From assembly GCA_963971405.1 (NCBI GenBank), contig OZ020489.1, positions 8,494,001-8,558,000 on the forward strand: DNA of 64,000 nt, in the 5' to 3' direction. Origin of the DNA: Psococerastis gibbosa (taxonomy: Eukaryota; Arthropoda; Insecta; Psocodea; Psocidae). Under the pieces are notes generated by a model, which did not search any database, was not told where the DNA came from, and was given only the letters and a program-made list of their open reading frames with translations. Below are positions 1-10,379 of this stretch, piece after piece. Position 1 is the stretch's first letter, and each line of letters starts with the position of its first letter. The translations under genes and the position numbers were made by a program.

Positions 1-23
1 TAGGTATCTAGTTCAACGCACCA

Positions 24-198
24 CAGCAGCCTGATCGAGGCAATCATAATACCGGGGTTAGATAAATACCCTAGGATTATAATTGTACACAAACAAATTT
101 TGAATAGCACTTTCCATTATAAAATTATCTTGTTTACATTTTTATTACCAGGGGATTAAATAAATATCGGTATTATAATCGCCTCGATCAGGCTGCTG
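24..198. mobile_element. Foldback MITE, long imperfect terminal inverted repeats
   Basis: Both ends read CAGCAGCCTGATCGAGGC inward, and the inverted arms extend about 55 bp with some mismatches. There is no coding capacity. Part of its interior (about 104-170) recurs at 53,650-53,735, so it belongs to a dispersed family. No clear target duplication is visible, so the superfamily is not assigned. Confidence 0.6.
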
Positions 199-219
199 TT
201 AGCATGAGAAATGGGTAGT

Positions 220-1405
220 TTTTGTCCCTGTTTGATTTTAAATGTTTCACCTAGAATAATGTATAATAAAAGTAGATATTAATAATAGATAATAATAATA
301 ATAGATTCATGGTCAGGTTAATTTATATCTAGTGTATGTAAGCCTTTTGGAGGGGGTCATAAGCCCCCCCCCCCTCCCCATTCTGGATCCGCTTATTGCT
401 GAGGGGAATCAGGTGAAATCCAACAAAGAACAACTTGAGTTGGAATGTGAAAATTCATCAGCAGTAGGAAAATGGGGCAACATGGTGCAAAGTTTTCTTC
501 ACTATTTTCAAACCCGGAAAATAATAGACCGCAGCACGGAAAGTCTGCAACTAACACCACAGCAGCGAGCTTGCCGAAATTTGTCTTAGCACGAAGCGGT
601 ACGGCTCAATTCGGGGGTTTATCAAGTTGGGAAGTCAAATAGGGGCTGCACTCTCGGCACAATGGCAAAATAATATAATGGTATTGTACTCTCTTTGAGT
701 CGCACCCGAACTTGGTGACGGACGCCATGATTACGCCTGTTAGTAAAGGTTAATGGCAATAGTATAATACCATTTAATAAAGAAAAAATTAAATTACCCT
801 TATTTCATTTCAATAAAAAACTTTTTTTATTAAAACACTATTTGCAATTTGGGCAAAGTTTATGGACAGGATCACTGGTTGGGGACTTTGACAGCACCCC
901 CCCCCCCCCAAGATTAATAAAAAATTAATTAGAAATTTTTAATATTAATAAACTATTAGGGCAGAGTTTGTGGATCAGAAAACCAAATTGAGGCCATTGA
1001 GAAGTACCCCCTCCCGAGCTAGAGAAAAAATTAATCCTAAATTTATGGCAATAAAAAATTCTGGCAGAGTTTTGTATGCTATTGAAGGTCGTTGAAAGGC
1101 GAGGTTACCCCCGCGGAACGGGACATGTGAAAGTGTGCGAGACGGGTCCTCAGATATTTTTCCGTCTTCTTAAAAACTTGGGAAGAGGGGGGTGGGGGCA
1201 ACTGTCTCTCCCAATAACCCCCCCCCCCCCCAATGCCTAGGACCATTACATGGTATAGAACATAGCGACGGAAACGCTTTTCATCTCCTCAATTTCAGGC
1301 GGGGGGGGGGGAGGGGCGTCTCTTAGCAAAAACGGCAGCCCCACGTCCTGTCCTGCAGCAAAACTGGTTGTCCCAGCAGATGTCGCAGCAATACTACTCC
1401 TACTA
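220..1405. other. Intergenic, no gene seen; G/C homopolymers
   Basis: No supported gene lies here. The stretch holds poly-C or poly-G runs near 367, 898, 1,210 and 1,302, which resemble the homopolymer ends of the hAT MITEs elsewhere in the window. The segment at 340-400 ends in a GGATCC-containing motif like those termini, but no partner end was found. Confidence 0.5.
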
Positions 1406-1409
1406 CTAT

Positions 1410-1640
1410 TAATATTTAGTAATAATGCTGATGTTATACGGGAGATACAAAGAAGAAGACCACCAGGGCGGCCGAAAGTTACTGTTGGGAAGAAAGATCA
1501 CCGGAGATATGAGAAGTTATGAGGGCTGTCAACCGAGGAGGCACACAACAGGACTGTGTGGAAACGCTGCTGTCGTGCCGCCGACCTTCCATGAGGATAA
1601 GGCGCGGTAAAAGTAAAAGTAAGTAAGAAATGCGTATTTA
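1410..1640 (+). mobile_element. LINE remnant, RTE-like reverse transcriptase C-terminus
   Basis: Conceptual translation gives RRPPGRPKVT followed by a stretch with GLSTEEAHNRTVWKRCCRAA, the basic tail that ends the RT ORF of RTE-type LINEs. A stop interrupts it and only the 3' end is present. The same terminus occurs inverted at 7,935-8,130, and both copies end in an A/G-rich AAAGTAAG-type tail. No RT catalytic motif is left. The clade is inferred from the tail only. Confidence 0.6.
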
Positions 1641-2087
1641 ATGGTCGGCAATAATTGCGTACCCTACCCACATAGCGTAAAAAATTCAGAGCCTTTTCCA
1701 ATTCCGATCACGCGAGCCCTATGTAGTAAGTACCGTAGAACCAATGTCTCTATGCCATATCACACTGTTATCTATTATTTTATTCCCATTTTATAAGCTT
1801 TGTATAGCGTATAGGGTAACTTATCGTTGCTACGCTACCAAAAGTCTGTGCCTTTCTCATTTTGGGGGTCAAACCTTCTCCGCTTTAATAGTGTCATACG
1901 GGAAAGTTAGTTTTTTCGGCATAGGTGTTGAATTGGGTTATGGCAATTTATGGAATGAACCGTAGAAAATCTGAAAAAAAATGTATTGTTAGGTATTTAT
2001 TTATTTAATTGTAATATGAAGTCTGTTCAAGCTGTAGAAGACTATAATAGGCCTAATAGTCATGTCCTGAAGGAGTCGCTTTATGAA

Positions 2088-2310
2088 CCTGAAAGTGGCC
2101 CATTGGTCCCTTGTCCAATGCCAACGACACCATGGATTTTGGACATTATTTATATTGTTTCCGTGTGAATTTTTGGCCATTGCCAAACTGGTATACGGCC
2201 TCGATGTCAACCTACAGCGGCTACAAGCGATAATGGTCAAGCTGGGACAAACTTGCCATTGAGGCAATGCAACAGGCGCAAGCATGGCTTAACCTAGTAC
2301 AGATACGAGT
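2088..2310 (+). repeat. Dispersed repeat family D, copy 1
   Basis: About 220 bp running from GGCCCATTGGTCCCTTG to the ACAGATACGAGTC end. It recurs at 29,950-30,165, diverged at 30,170-30,380, inverted at 61,787-61,960, and cut by the window edge at 63,860. No open frame is conserved between copies. It is an unclassified interspersed repeat. Confidence 0.65.
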
Positions 2311-2539
2311 CGAAGACAATAATAATTAATTATCATCCAATTTTTACTGCCGTCATTACTTCTTACGTCATTACTCTAATGTTTAAGGGTGCTTACTTGC
2401 CATGAGTATTTTATGGGTAGGCCTATGTATGGTTTATAAATGGTGTGCATATGGTACATGTTAGTTTTAATTTTTTAAGTATGCACTTTTTTCAGTGAAA
2501 TTGTAATTTAATTTAATTTGCGAATTGTATTAATTATTA

Positions 2540-2630
2540 TGGGTTCATTGTAAGATTGGGCCGAAAGACCCAACCTTCGCGTATATGGAATATAAAGACA
2601 ATTTTCTTTCTTTCTTTCTAATATTTATTC
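2540..2630 (+). repeat. LINE/SINE 3' tail with short hairpin
   Basis: The segment has a GGGCCGAAAGACCC-like hairpin, then AATATAAAGACAATTTTC and a TTTC microsatellite. Related tails end the SINE at 16,160-16,325 and occur inverted near 16,870-16,985 and 30,925-30,975. A tail shared between SINE and LINE is expected when the SINE uses the LINE machinery. Confidence 0.45.
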
Positions 2631-2784
2631 GATCGAAGGAATATTTGGATTGCTTATGTTGATGTATACCAATTGAATTTAAATTTAGTTATTTCACTTT
2701 CCTATTTTTCTTACGCCCATAATATTGAAACAATATTCGAATGCGTAGATTACTGGGGCTAAAATTTAACGAAACGCAAAATTC

Positions 2785-2934
2785 TTTTAAAACAACAAAA
2801 ATTTAAAACACCTAATGATAATAATTATGTACGCATGAAATAGTCTTCTAGAACTTTAAACGACTAAATCATTAATAACTTAATTAAACAATAAAAACTG
2901 ACTGGTTTCATGGTGATTCAGGGGTGATCTACGT
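2785..2934 (+). repeat. Right-arm fragment of a foldback element
   Basis: Contains the ATGAAATAGTC...TAAATCATTAATAACT...GATTCAGGGGTG order that forms the right inverted arm of the elements at 34,194-34,547 and 37,805-38,177. The left arm is missing. The hAT element at 2,935 sits directly at its end. Confidence 0.4.
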
Positions 2935-3506
2935 CAAGGCCGTAGCCAGGATTTTTTCGGGGGGGGGGGTGGTTCAGAAATTTCATTGGATATAATAATA
3001 ATATAATAACTTTTCAACCTTAAAATCTAGGAGAGATGTGTTGGACTGCATGTTTGTGTACAATGTCTTAAACTACTTAATTGACAGTCCACAAATTTTG
3101 GAATTATTTCCAATTAGAGTAAACGTGAGGGCCACTCGCTCTCGAGAGCTATTTATATTTAATGGACACTATGAGAATACTTTGCAGAGGAATTTACAAA
3201 TTAATTAATGAGTATGATATTGACCCGTTCTCAATGGGACGTAACCTATTTAAAAATGAGCTATTACATAAGGTATGACAGATCGGGTGACTTTACGTTT
3301 GACTTTGTATTTTTGGTGACTTCGTATTTTTGTAAATGTGATCGTTTTGGTTTGTCTTGACAACTGTGATTCACATTATATATATTATTATTCTTATTCT
3401 TATTATAACCTAGTAGTTTTTATTTTTCCTCTCAAAATCCGATTCTATCTACTATCAAGCCATTTCGTTTCGGGGGGGTTTGAACCCCCCCTTGGGTAAG
3501 GCCTTG
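2935..3506. mobile_element. hAT-type non-autonomous element carrying a LINE fragment
   Basis: Flanked by a perfect 8-bp duplication ATCTACGT (2,927-2,934 and 3,507-3,514), typical of hAT. The left end is CAAGGCCGTAGCC and the right end is GGTAAGGCCTTG. G and C homopolymers lie just inside each end. The interior is a LINE 3' end and there is no transposase. Confidence 0.75.
3029..3420 (+). mobile_element. LINE C-terminal fragment nested in hAT element
   Basis: Translation gives RRDVLDCMFVYNVLNYLIDS and, after a frameshift, GIYKLINEYDIDPFSMGRNL and then FKNELLHKV followed by a stop. This is the C-terminal region found after the RT in Jockey/CR1-type LINEs. A T-rich 3' tail ending in an ATTCTT-like microsatellite follows. 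It probably inserted into the hAT MITE, since the hAT ends and target duplication enclose it. Confidence 0.6.
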
Positions 3507-3514
3507 ATCTACGT

Positions 3515-4955
3515 TATTATTTTGCATGGACAATTCACCAAGAGTAGAAACATATTTTGGGGGTGGAATGATAAATTATATACATACAAATTATTAACAT
3601 GAAAATTGTCCTCATAATAGTCCAGGATAAACTAGTATCGTATATATTTTAAATATTTTCAAAAAAACCTGAATGGGTCATTCCCAGAGCAATAGGATAC
3701 AACACAACTTACAAGACACTACCACTACAACAAGCCTCAAATGTCATGGAACGTACCAAACAGCAACTTTGATATTTCGTATCCTCGTTATTTTATGAAC
3801 AGTACTTTGTTTGCAACAGTTATCATTTTTATCCATTGCATCAAATTATAAACAATAGGTGGCTTTATTGTAACTTTTGTAACTAATTGTAATTTGTATC
3901 TATTGTTAAGTGAATAAACCAGAAAGTTATCCATAATTTTAATGTATTAATAGCCATCATAAATAGCTCAAAAAACAGTTTCGGGCCAGGCGTCAAGCCT
4001 GGGACGACCCATACTTATTAAGCTTTGGGGTGTCAGTAATTTTATTTTCAACGCCAAACTACGGTTGTCTTAATTTTAGTATGTTTCTAAAGTCTCCTCC
4101 ACTATTCCACTAGTAGTATTGTTCCAAAAATAAATAATGCATTTTTCTCTTCACCATAAACATCTATTAACTGAACTATTCCATTTCATGTTAACCAGCC
4201 CTATAAACTGTAAATTATTCACTTAGCAATAAAACCACCAAACATAAAAAAGGAAAAAAAAACTACGCAGCAAGACTCAAAAGAGCAACAGGTCGGGGTT
4301 ATTACCAACACAAAATCCACTGCAAATGACCCAACTCAGCACAACCATTACTATAACAGTTAATCAGCACTAAACACATCCGCAATTAACACGCAAACAC
4401 GTTGACCAACACAACAAACCCAAAAAACTACTGACAAATTCGTAAAAAAACCAATGTCGCGATCAGTTACTCGGAAAACAGTAAGACGACCTAGTAACAC
4501 CACATGTTACGTTTCATCTCTGCTATTTTCCCAATTCTCCATGTATTTGAGGCTTTGCTGCAGAACGTATCATGTCCATTTCAGCCCCCCTCACCCCTGC
4601 TTTAGCCCTTGTTTCATTTCCCCTTACTCCCCTCTCCCCATGTACTTTGTCCATAGCTGTGTACATGGCGAAAACTTTGGGCTAAACAGGTAAAGGTCGC
4701 CTCAAGGCCTTTTCTGTCTGCTGTACTGTACTTTGTTTTGATAAAGGGCTGTTTTCTCTTTTTTTCCGTCCAGTTTGCTTGTTGCATTGCTGGTTTTTTA
4801 TGCTGACTTCAAACGTTGTGTGCATGGTTTAATTTGTTGGAAAACTTTGTGACTTGTGGTGACGTAAAACAAATTAAATAAATTCTTTTTATTTGCTAAT
4901 GTCTCACAGGAATGAGCAAAATGCAGACATGTAGCGGGTTAAATAATTAATGTCA
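3515..4955. other. Intergenic, nothing recognised
   Basis: No gene, repeat end or RNA gene could be supported. A C/T-rich tract spans about 4,520-4,760. The short open frames there show no family motif. Confidence 0.4.
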
Positions 4956-4959
4956 CTAT

Positions 4960-5030
4960 TTGATGGGTTTTAGTGGTAAGGACCATTACTTTCGGCGGGA
5001 AGGTTGTTGGTTCAAGTCGGGCTCGTATTT
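4960..5030 (+). repeat. Possible tRNA-derived SINE head
   Basis: A-box-like TTAGTGGTAAGGAC is followed about 30 bp later by the B-box-like GGTTCAAGTCG. The GGTTGTTGGTTC context matches the head of the SINE family at 22,305-22,530. The body and tail are not recognisable. Confidence 0.3.
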
Positions 5031-5409
5031 AGGATTTTTTTGAAGAGGGGGCCAAGATGATAATTTCTTCTATTGTAGATCTATTCTACTAAGTACATTA
5101 TACTTTAGCTGTTCAGGAGGACAGCAATTTCTTGCGGCGAAGCCCCGAAAAAAATTATTTAATAATACTTGTCACTTTTAGGGAGATTTCATCTACATAC
5201 CTAATGAGATGGCAACCAATGTTCGACTTCCGGTGAATTTCTCCATAACATTTTGCGACCATCTGTTTGTTTGAAATGTGTTCTAGTGTACTACACATGT
5301 TACCATTTATAAGGGAAAGAAAAACCGCCACCACACGAAGTGGGTTCGGTGGTGAAATCCTCTTCTGCTGACAACTGCTGACTACTGTATTTAGGTTGTT
5401 GTGGTCATA

Positions 5410-5480
5410 ACACCGAGTTGCTGCTGACGGTTAAGAAACGAAAACTAACATGCTTCGGCCATGTGATGAGGAACAATAAT
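5410..5480 (+). mobile_element. LINE fragment, RT C-terminal motif
   Basis: Reads TELLLTVKKRKLTCFGHVMR, the K(R/K)RKLxxFGHVMR motif near the C-terminus of RTE-like RTs. A longer relative is at 36,470-36,665. Only about 25 codons survive. Confidence 0.5.
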
Positions 5481-5559
5481 TAAAACCTTTCCCAAATTAG
5501 TTTAGCAAGTTGTATGCCTGCGCAATTACTTTTCATAATTAATAATTTTTATTGGTTTT

Positions 5560-5790
5560 TACACTAATTTTACTTTTATATACAGTATATAATTATTTCA
5601 AAAATTAAAAAGGTTAGTCGCATACAGACAATTAAATGAATGTATCCGATTTACCTCTTCAGTCGCCTCTGTAGGTTAGCACCCGTGTTGGGTTACGACA
5701 GGCCTCCGATCACAAGGCATGTAGAGACTTGCACAAGTACAAGCGCGCTACCACTTTGCCATCGAAGTCGATATCAATTTGTAAAGGGGG
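5560..5790 (+). repeat. Dispersed repeat family F, copy 1
   Basis: Shares the order TGTATCCGA...CCTCTTCAGTCGCC...GTAGGTTAG...CTTGCACAAGTACAAG with 21,190-21,395, and inverted with 8,225-8,370. It has no conserved open frame and is unclassified. Confidence 0.6.
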
Positions 5791-5829
5791 GCTCAGCACG
5801 GGACTCGTTCTTTGGGCCCCCTTCCATTT

Positions 5830-6089
5830 ACTTTACAGGAAAGTTATACTACAGTTGTTTATATACCATATCTTACCAGCCTTGGTACCACAGAAAAGGA
5901 ATATTCCAACGAGAATGAATATCAACGGATGTCTCATATTACCCAAACTTACAAAGGCTCATACAACAGCATCATTCTTGTACAAATCATATTACTACTA
6001 TAACGAATTCATTAGTAGTTACAATAAGCTCAAAGCTCAAAATAAGGTCAAATACGAGCATAAAAGGTTACATTGATATATATATGAAT

Positions 6090-6126
<37 letters not shown>

Positions 6127-6140
6127 GGCATGGGAGCCCT
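5830..6140 (+). mobile_element. Repeat family E (LINE-3'-end-like), copy 1
   Basis: Closely matches 50,447-50,800 through the segment with CTTGGTACCACAGA and GGCTCATACAACAG, up to GGCATGGGAGCCCTAA. An AT dinucleotide run expanded near 6,090-6,122. The second copy ends in AATAAAGAATTG and an ATT repeat, so this is probably a LINE 3' end. A PIF-like MITE begins immediately at its TAA. Confidence 0.55.
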
Positions 6141-6142
6141 AA

Positions 6143-6526
6143 GGCGCCCATTCCATTGACCGGCTAGGGCTATTTCCAAAAACAGTGACGTGGTAGCAGA
6201 CATTCAAGACTTAGGTGGCGTATCCACCGACCTCGCATAGCAGAATGCAAATGACATTGACGGAAATGTTTGTTTTTCTTTTTATAGAAATCTATTAAAA
6301 TGTTTGTAATTAACATATCCCATGACGCCATTTTTTAATTTTAGTTTGTTTGTTTGTGATTTTACTGTATGATCATTGATCAATTTCAACTGTGGCATAG
6401 AGGAAAATAAACATTTCCGACAATTCTGCAATGCGAGGTAGGTGGAAACCCCGCCTAAGTCGTGAATGTCTGCTACCACGTCACCGTTTTTGGAAATAGC
6501 CCTAGCCGGTCAATAGAATGGGCACC
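6143..6526. mobile_element. PIF/Harbinger-like foldback MITE, copy 1
   Basis: Inverted arms of about 100 bp begin GGCGCCCATTCC and contain the module GACGTGGTAGCAGACATTC, then an inner GGTGGCGTATCCACCGACCTC shell. It is flanked by TAA on both sides (6,140-6,142 and 6,527-6,529), the 3-bp target duplication typical of PIF/Harbinger. There is no transposase. Confidence 0.7.
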
Positions 6527-6610
6527 TAAGGTCCAAATTGTTATAATGATCGCCAATCTTCGATATAAGAGGCATTAAAAGAGGAAGAAGGATTTTTTTC
6601 TGTTCCACCT
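6527..6610 (+). mobile_element. LINE 3' terminal fragment
   Basis: Translation gives KVQIVIMIANLRY and, one frame off, ALKEEEGFF. This is the last segment of an RTE-like ORF, the same one seen minus-strand at 10,380-10,470. It abuts the MITE at its right TAA. Confidence 0.5.
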
Positions 6611-6661
6611 TCTATATTGCATATGTATTTCGGACCTCCGTAATGTCCACTAAGTTACAAA

Positions 6662-6826
6662 ACCATCAGCAATTTCAACTATGGCATAGAGTAAAACAAA
6701 AATTTCCGACAATGTCATTTGCATTCTGCAATGCGAGGTAGGTGGAAACCCCGCCTAAGTCTTGAATGTCTGCTACCACGTCACCGTTTTTGTGTTTAGC
6801 CCTAGCCGGTCGGTGGAAACCCCGCC
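6662..6826. mobile_element. PIF/Harbinger-like MITE, right half only
   Basis: Matches the right half of the copy at 6,143-6,526 from its centre (CTATGGCATAGAGTAAAAC) to GGAAACCCCGCC followed by TTA. The left arm is absent. Its outermost shell is the GGCGGGG type rather than the GGCGCCC type, so it is a different subfamily. Confidence 0.6.
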
Positions 6827-7269
6827 TTACTAAACTTTCTATAATGCCAACGAGTCAATGGCAAACGCAGTTTGACAAATGAAGCCCAACGGAAAGCCAA
6901 TTAACTAATAAAATCGTAATTGGGGACTTTTGCCCGTGCTAAAACGGTATAAATCACACAATGAATGGTTTGATAACATTACCACGGACTTGCAATACGA
7001 ATTGGCCAAATGCCCAGTGGGTTGGATTCATTGAAAATCAACAGCTTTATAGTTTAATCAACGTAGATTGTTCAGATACGCGGTTTTCACGGAGGGCTTT
7101 CAAAAAGTTCCTTCTCTAAGGGCCGTTCCCACCACTCTTAGCCACATCTCCTTAAGATATCCTGGGCGGCTCCGCCATGTTCTAAGACATCAGGAGATAT
7201 TCCTTACCTTTCCTTACGTTTCAATAGTGATGGCAACGAATACTTCCCGGCACCTCACTCTACAGAAAT

Positions 7270-7478
7270 TTTAAGGCGGGGGGGGGGGGGATGACTTCTA
7301 TCTGGGGGGGCCAATGAAAAAACAAAACATTTTTCATTGGGAGTAGGTATACCGTTCACTAATTCTGCAATTTAACAACATGTAAAATATCTCAAATGTG
7401 GGGGGGGGGGCCCTGGAGGGTCCGGAGAAACTGTTGGGGGGGCCAGGCCCCCTCGGGCACCCCCGTAGCGCCACCACT
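7270..7478. mobile_element. hAT-like remnant, right terminus
   Basis: Two G homopolymers lie near 7,279 and 7,401, and the right end is GTAGCGCCACCACTG, which reads inward as a CAGTGGNGGCGCTAC terminus. The left end and a target duplication were not found. Confidence 0.3.
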
Positions 7479-7642
7479 GGGCACCTGTAATGGGTTTCAC
7501 CCGTTCTTCTCGGCCAGTCTTTTAGGGACTAGAAGGAGTAACTTGGTGATAGACTCAGGTCTCAAGGACCTATAATTGCCAATGGCAATTCGACTACATA
7601 ACCAGTCTGTCAATCTATTGGTAAAGTGTAATGCCAATGATT

Positions 7643-7853
7643 AAATACTATTTAGCAAAGGGTTAGTTTGACTTACATTGCCTGCTGTGTTAATAGTCAT
7701 TAGAGGCATGGGCTTAATAGTCATCGAACAATTAGGGCGGAGCCCCTTCCCCTGACAAAGGGCTTCGCTCTAATTGTTCGGTGACTATGACATGCCTCTA
7801 ATGAATATTAACAAAGCAGGCAATGTAAGTCCAACTAACCCTTTGTTAAATAC
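7643..7853. repeat. Inverted repeat, ~95-bp arms
   Basis: The left arm (about 7,643-7,737) and right arm (about 7,760-7,853) pair with scattered mismatches, for example TTAGAGGCATG with CATGCCTCTAA and TTACATTGCCTGCT with AGCAGGCAATGTAA. It looks like a short foldback transposon. The outer limits and target duplication are uncertain. Confidence 0.6.
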
Positions 7854-7934
7854 ATGGCCAGTTCTTTGGCGAAATTTGCTATAGCTGTAGGTTCTCCTGT
7901 ATGCCAATTATTCCAAGATGTCACCAGCGAAGAC

Positions 7935-8130
7935 GCCTTAGGGCTGTGCAGCTAGTGAAAATGTGCCAGCAAGTCTCTTCTTCTGCAGAGCCGACAGATT
8001 ATCTCTGCCGCCAAGCCTACTTACTTTACTTTCCTTTTTCCGCGCCATTTCCTCATGAAGGGTCGGCGGCAAAGCTGCGGCGTTTCTGTCTTGCGCGTCC
8101 TCACTTGTGAGCACGGTTTCTTGTAGGTCG
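7935..8130 (-). mobile_element. LINE remnant, RTE-like C-terminus
   Basis: The minus strand reads LTSEDAQDRNAAALPPTLHE then MARKK, a diverged form of the terminus at 1,410-1,640 (consensus AQDRxxWRRRxRxAxP). It ends in an AAAGTAAAGTAAG tail. It is a truncated fossil without RT motifs. Confidence 0.55.
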
Positions 8131-8134
8131 CTTA

Positions 8135-8538
8135 GGCGGCAATTCCACCGACCTCGTTTGTCATAATGCACGTGACATTGACGTGGTAGCAGACATTATT
8201 AATAAGTATATCGACTTCGATAGCCAGGTGGTAACGTGCTTGCACTTGTGCGAGTCTACACGCCATGCAATCGGAGACGTGTCGTACTCATCACGGGTAA
8301 TAACCTACAGCAGAGGCGACTGAAGAGGTCAATCGGATACATTCATTAAATTGTTTGTATGCAATTTATCTTAAAAGAAAAAAAAAAAAAAAGTCTGCCA
8401 TATTTTAAGGAGACTATAATGTAGATACTTAACTTATCTATTATAAATTAAGTTATAATATGGAGACTTATTACTGATGTCTGCTACCACGTCAATGTCA
8501 CGTGCATTATGAAAAACGAGGTCGGTGGAATTGTCGCC
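8135..8538. mobile_element. PIF/Harbinger-like foldback MITE, copy 3
   Basis: Ends are GGCGGCAATTCCACCGACCTC and its inverted partner, flanked by TTA on both sides (8,132-8,134 and 8,539-8,541). The arms reach the TGACGTGGTAGCAGACAT module, about 75 bp. The centre is filled by an inserted copy of repeat F. Confidence 0.7.
8225..8370 (-). repeat. Repeat family F, copy inside a MITE
   Basis: Inverted relative of the copies at 5,560-5,790 and 21,190-21,395. It lies within the PIF-like MITE, so F was mobile after that MITE inserted, or the MITE captured it. An A-rich tract follows on the right. Confidence 0.6.
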
Positions 8539-8544
8539 TTAATG

Positions 8545-9790
8545 TGCGCAGAACGCTGAACGGACCGCGGCCAGTGAGCAATGCTATTACTAAACTAATT
8601 CTCTCTTTTAGGGACTAAAAGGTAGACGGTAATGACATTAGTAACACTCCGCTTCGTTCCCGAACATCCGTTGGGTTTGCCATTCAATTGTTTCGGTCAA
8701 GCTTTGTTTTGTAAACACTATTTTTTATCACATGTCTACGAATATGGGACTTTAGAAAACCATTTTGGTTGGCAAGTGGGGGGGGGGGGGGGCTAGTCCC
8801 TCTCGTCACAGATTTAATTTTTGTCACATTTTTATTTATTCCATTCCCCTTGTAATAGAAAAAAAATATAGTATAATCAGAAAATATAAGGAGTAGGCCA
8901 AATATTGGAAATGAGCATGAGGAAACATGATTGGGATCCATCTTGGCTGAGCTTTGTTGTTTTCTGATTGTGTTGTTGCAAATTTTAAGGACGGAAATTA
9001 ATTTTTTATGGGCTCCACCTTTATTTTCCTTTCGGTAAATGAGATAAATAACATGGAGTAAGAAGCCCGGAGAGATTGTGGGGACCACCCCTTGGTGGGG
9101 ACCCGAACGTGAGTTTTAAGACATTGCCCGAGGATGCAGCAGGATAATGTACGTGGCAGATTTTAAAGCCTGGGCATCTCTAGTTCAACGACGAGGGCTG
9201 GACGGACGGACTGGGCGAGTGTTTTAAGAGGTAGTACTGAACTACATGTCTTCTAAATAAGGTACAAGTTTCTTTTCTCAAAGGCGCAGAATAAAGGACC
9301 CATACATTACCATCATTTCAAAACAGTGTTGTTACTTATTTGTTTAATTACAGAGCCACTACCTTTTCATCAATTTAGTATTAATTGTATAGATATCCAG
9401 GATGCGTCTGACAAATAAATATTCCTAATTACTGTTCGTTAAGCACAAAGATTTTATAACTTTCATTCTGGTGGCGCTTTATAAATAGAGTTTGCTTAAC
9501 TTCGGTTATTCAGTATAAATTAAGTTGTGGCTCGTTTCATTATCTTTTGTATTTCTAACCGTATTTAATGTTTAAAATTTGAGTTTCCGATTCACTATAC
9601 TATACACTTACCTTTTCACAATACACACATATTATGATCACCTGTTTTGTTTTGTATTTAAGAAATATATTTTCCATTTCCTTTGATTAAATAAGATGAG
9701 CCAGTTTTGTCAATACAACCCTGAGTGCGAGAAGAGTCTACGGTGAATCCTGGCTATTGGATAACAATTCTGCTATATAGTTTATGTTTA
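8545..9790. other. Intergenic, nothing recognised
   Basis: No gene is supported. A G homopolymer lies near 8,779. An open stretch on the minus strand at 8,684-9,088 has no recognisable motif and spans the homopolymer, so it is not called. Confidence 0.4.
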
Positions 9791-9845
9791 AGTAATGTTT
9801 AGCCATGCTGGCATTTTTTTCGGGAGGGGTCCATCTGACCTTACA

Positions 9846-10291
9846 TAAGGTGAGGTGACCTCAATATAGGCCCTATGGTGCCCATTCCACCGACCGGCTA
9901 GGGCTATTTACAAAAACGGTGACAAGGTAGCAGACATTCAAGACTTAGGCGGGGTTTCCACCGATCTCGCATTGCACAATTGACGGAAATGTTTATTTTC
10001 CTCTATGCCATAGTAAAAATTGATCAATGATCATACAGTAAAATCACAAACAAACAAACTAAAATTAAAAAATGGCGTCATGGGATATGTTGAGTACAAA
10101 CATTTTAATAGATTTCTATAAAAAGAAAAATTCTAATTTCCGTCATTGTCATTTGCATTCTGCAATGCGAGATCGGTGGAAACGCCACCTAAGTCTTGAA
10201 TGTCTGCTACCACGTCACCGTTTTTGTAAATAGCCCTAGCCGGTCGGTGGAATGGGCGCCTAAGGTGAGGTGACCTCAATATAGGCCCTAT
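9846..10291 (+). repeat. Exact 31-bp direct repeat flanking a MITE
   Basis: The same 31 bp, starting TAAGGTGAGGTGACC and ending GGCCCTAT, occurs at 9,846-9,876 and 10,261-10,291, directly abutting the two ends of the MITE at 9,877-10,260. A 3-bp duplication is expected for this family. Confidence 0.85.
9877..10260. mobile_element. PIF/Harbinger-like foldback MITE, copy 4
   Basis: Termini are GGTGCCCATTCCACCGACC and GGAATGGGCGCC. The arms contain the GACGTGGTAGCAGACATTC module and the inner GGCGGGG shell. It is close in structure to copy 1. The AT-rich centre carries the ATTGATCAATGATCAT palindrome. Confidence 0.75.
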
Positions 10292-10379
10292 TTAAAACTC
10301 CATTCTATCTAGTGTACACTGCAAATATTTGGAGAGGGGTCCGAACCCCCTGGACCCCCCTCTGGTTACGGCTACCAAC

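Noticed and set aside
4454-4693. 79-codon open frame with an acceptor-like C/T tract
   Set aside because: The C/T-rich run inflates both the open frame and the acceptor likeness. No donor or motif was found.
8684-9088. 134-codon minus-strand open frame
   Set aside because: It spans a G/C homopolymer and shows only low-complexity, hydrophobic stretches. No family resemblance.
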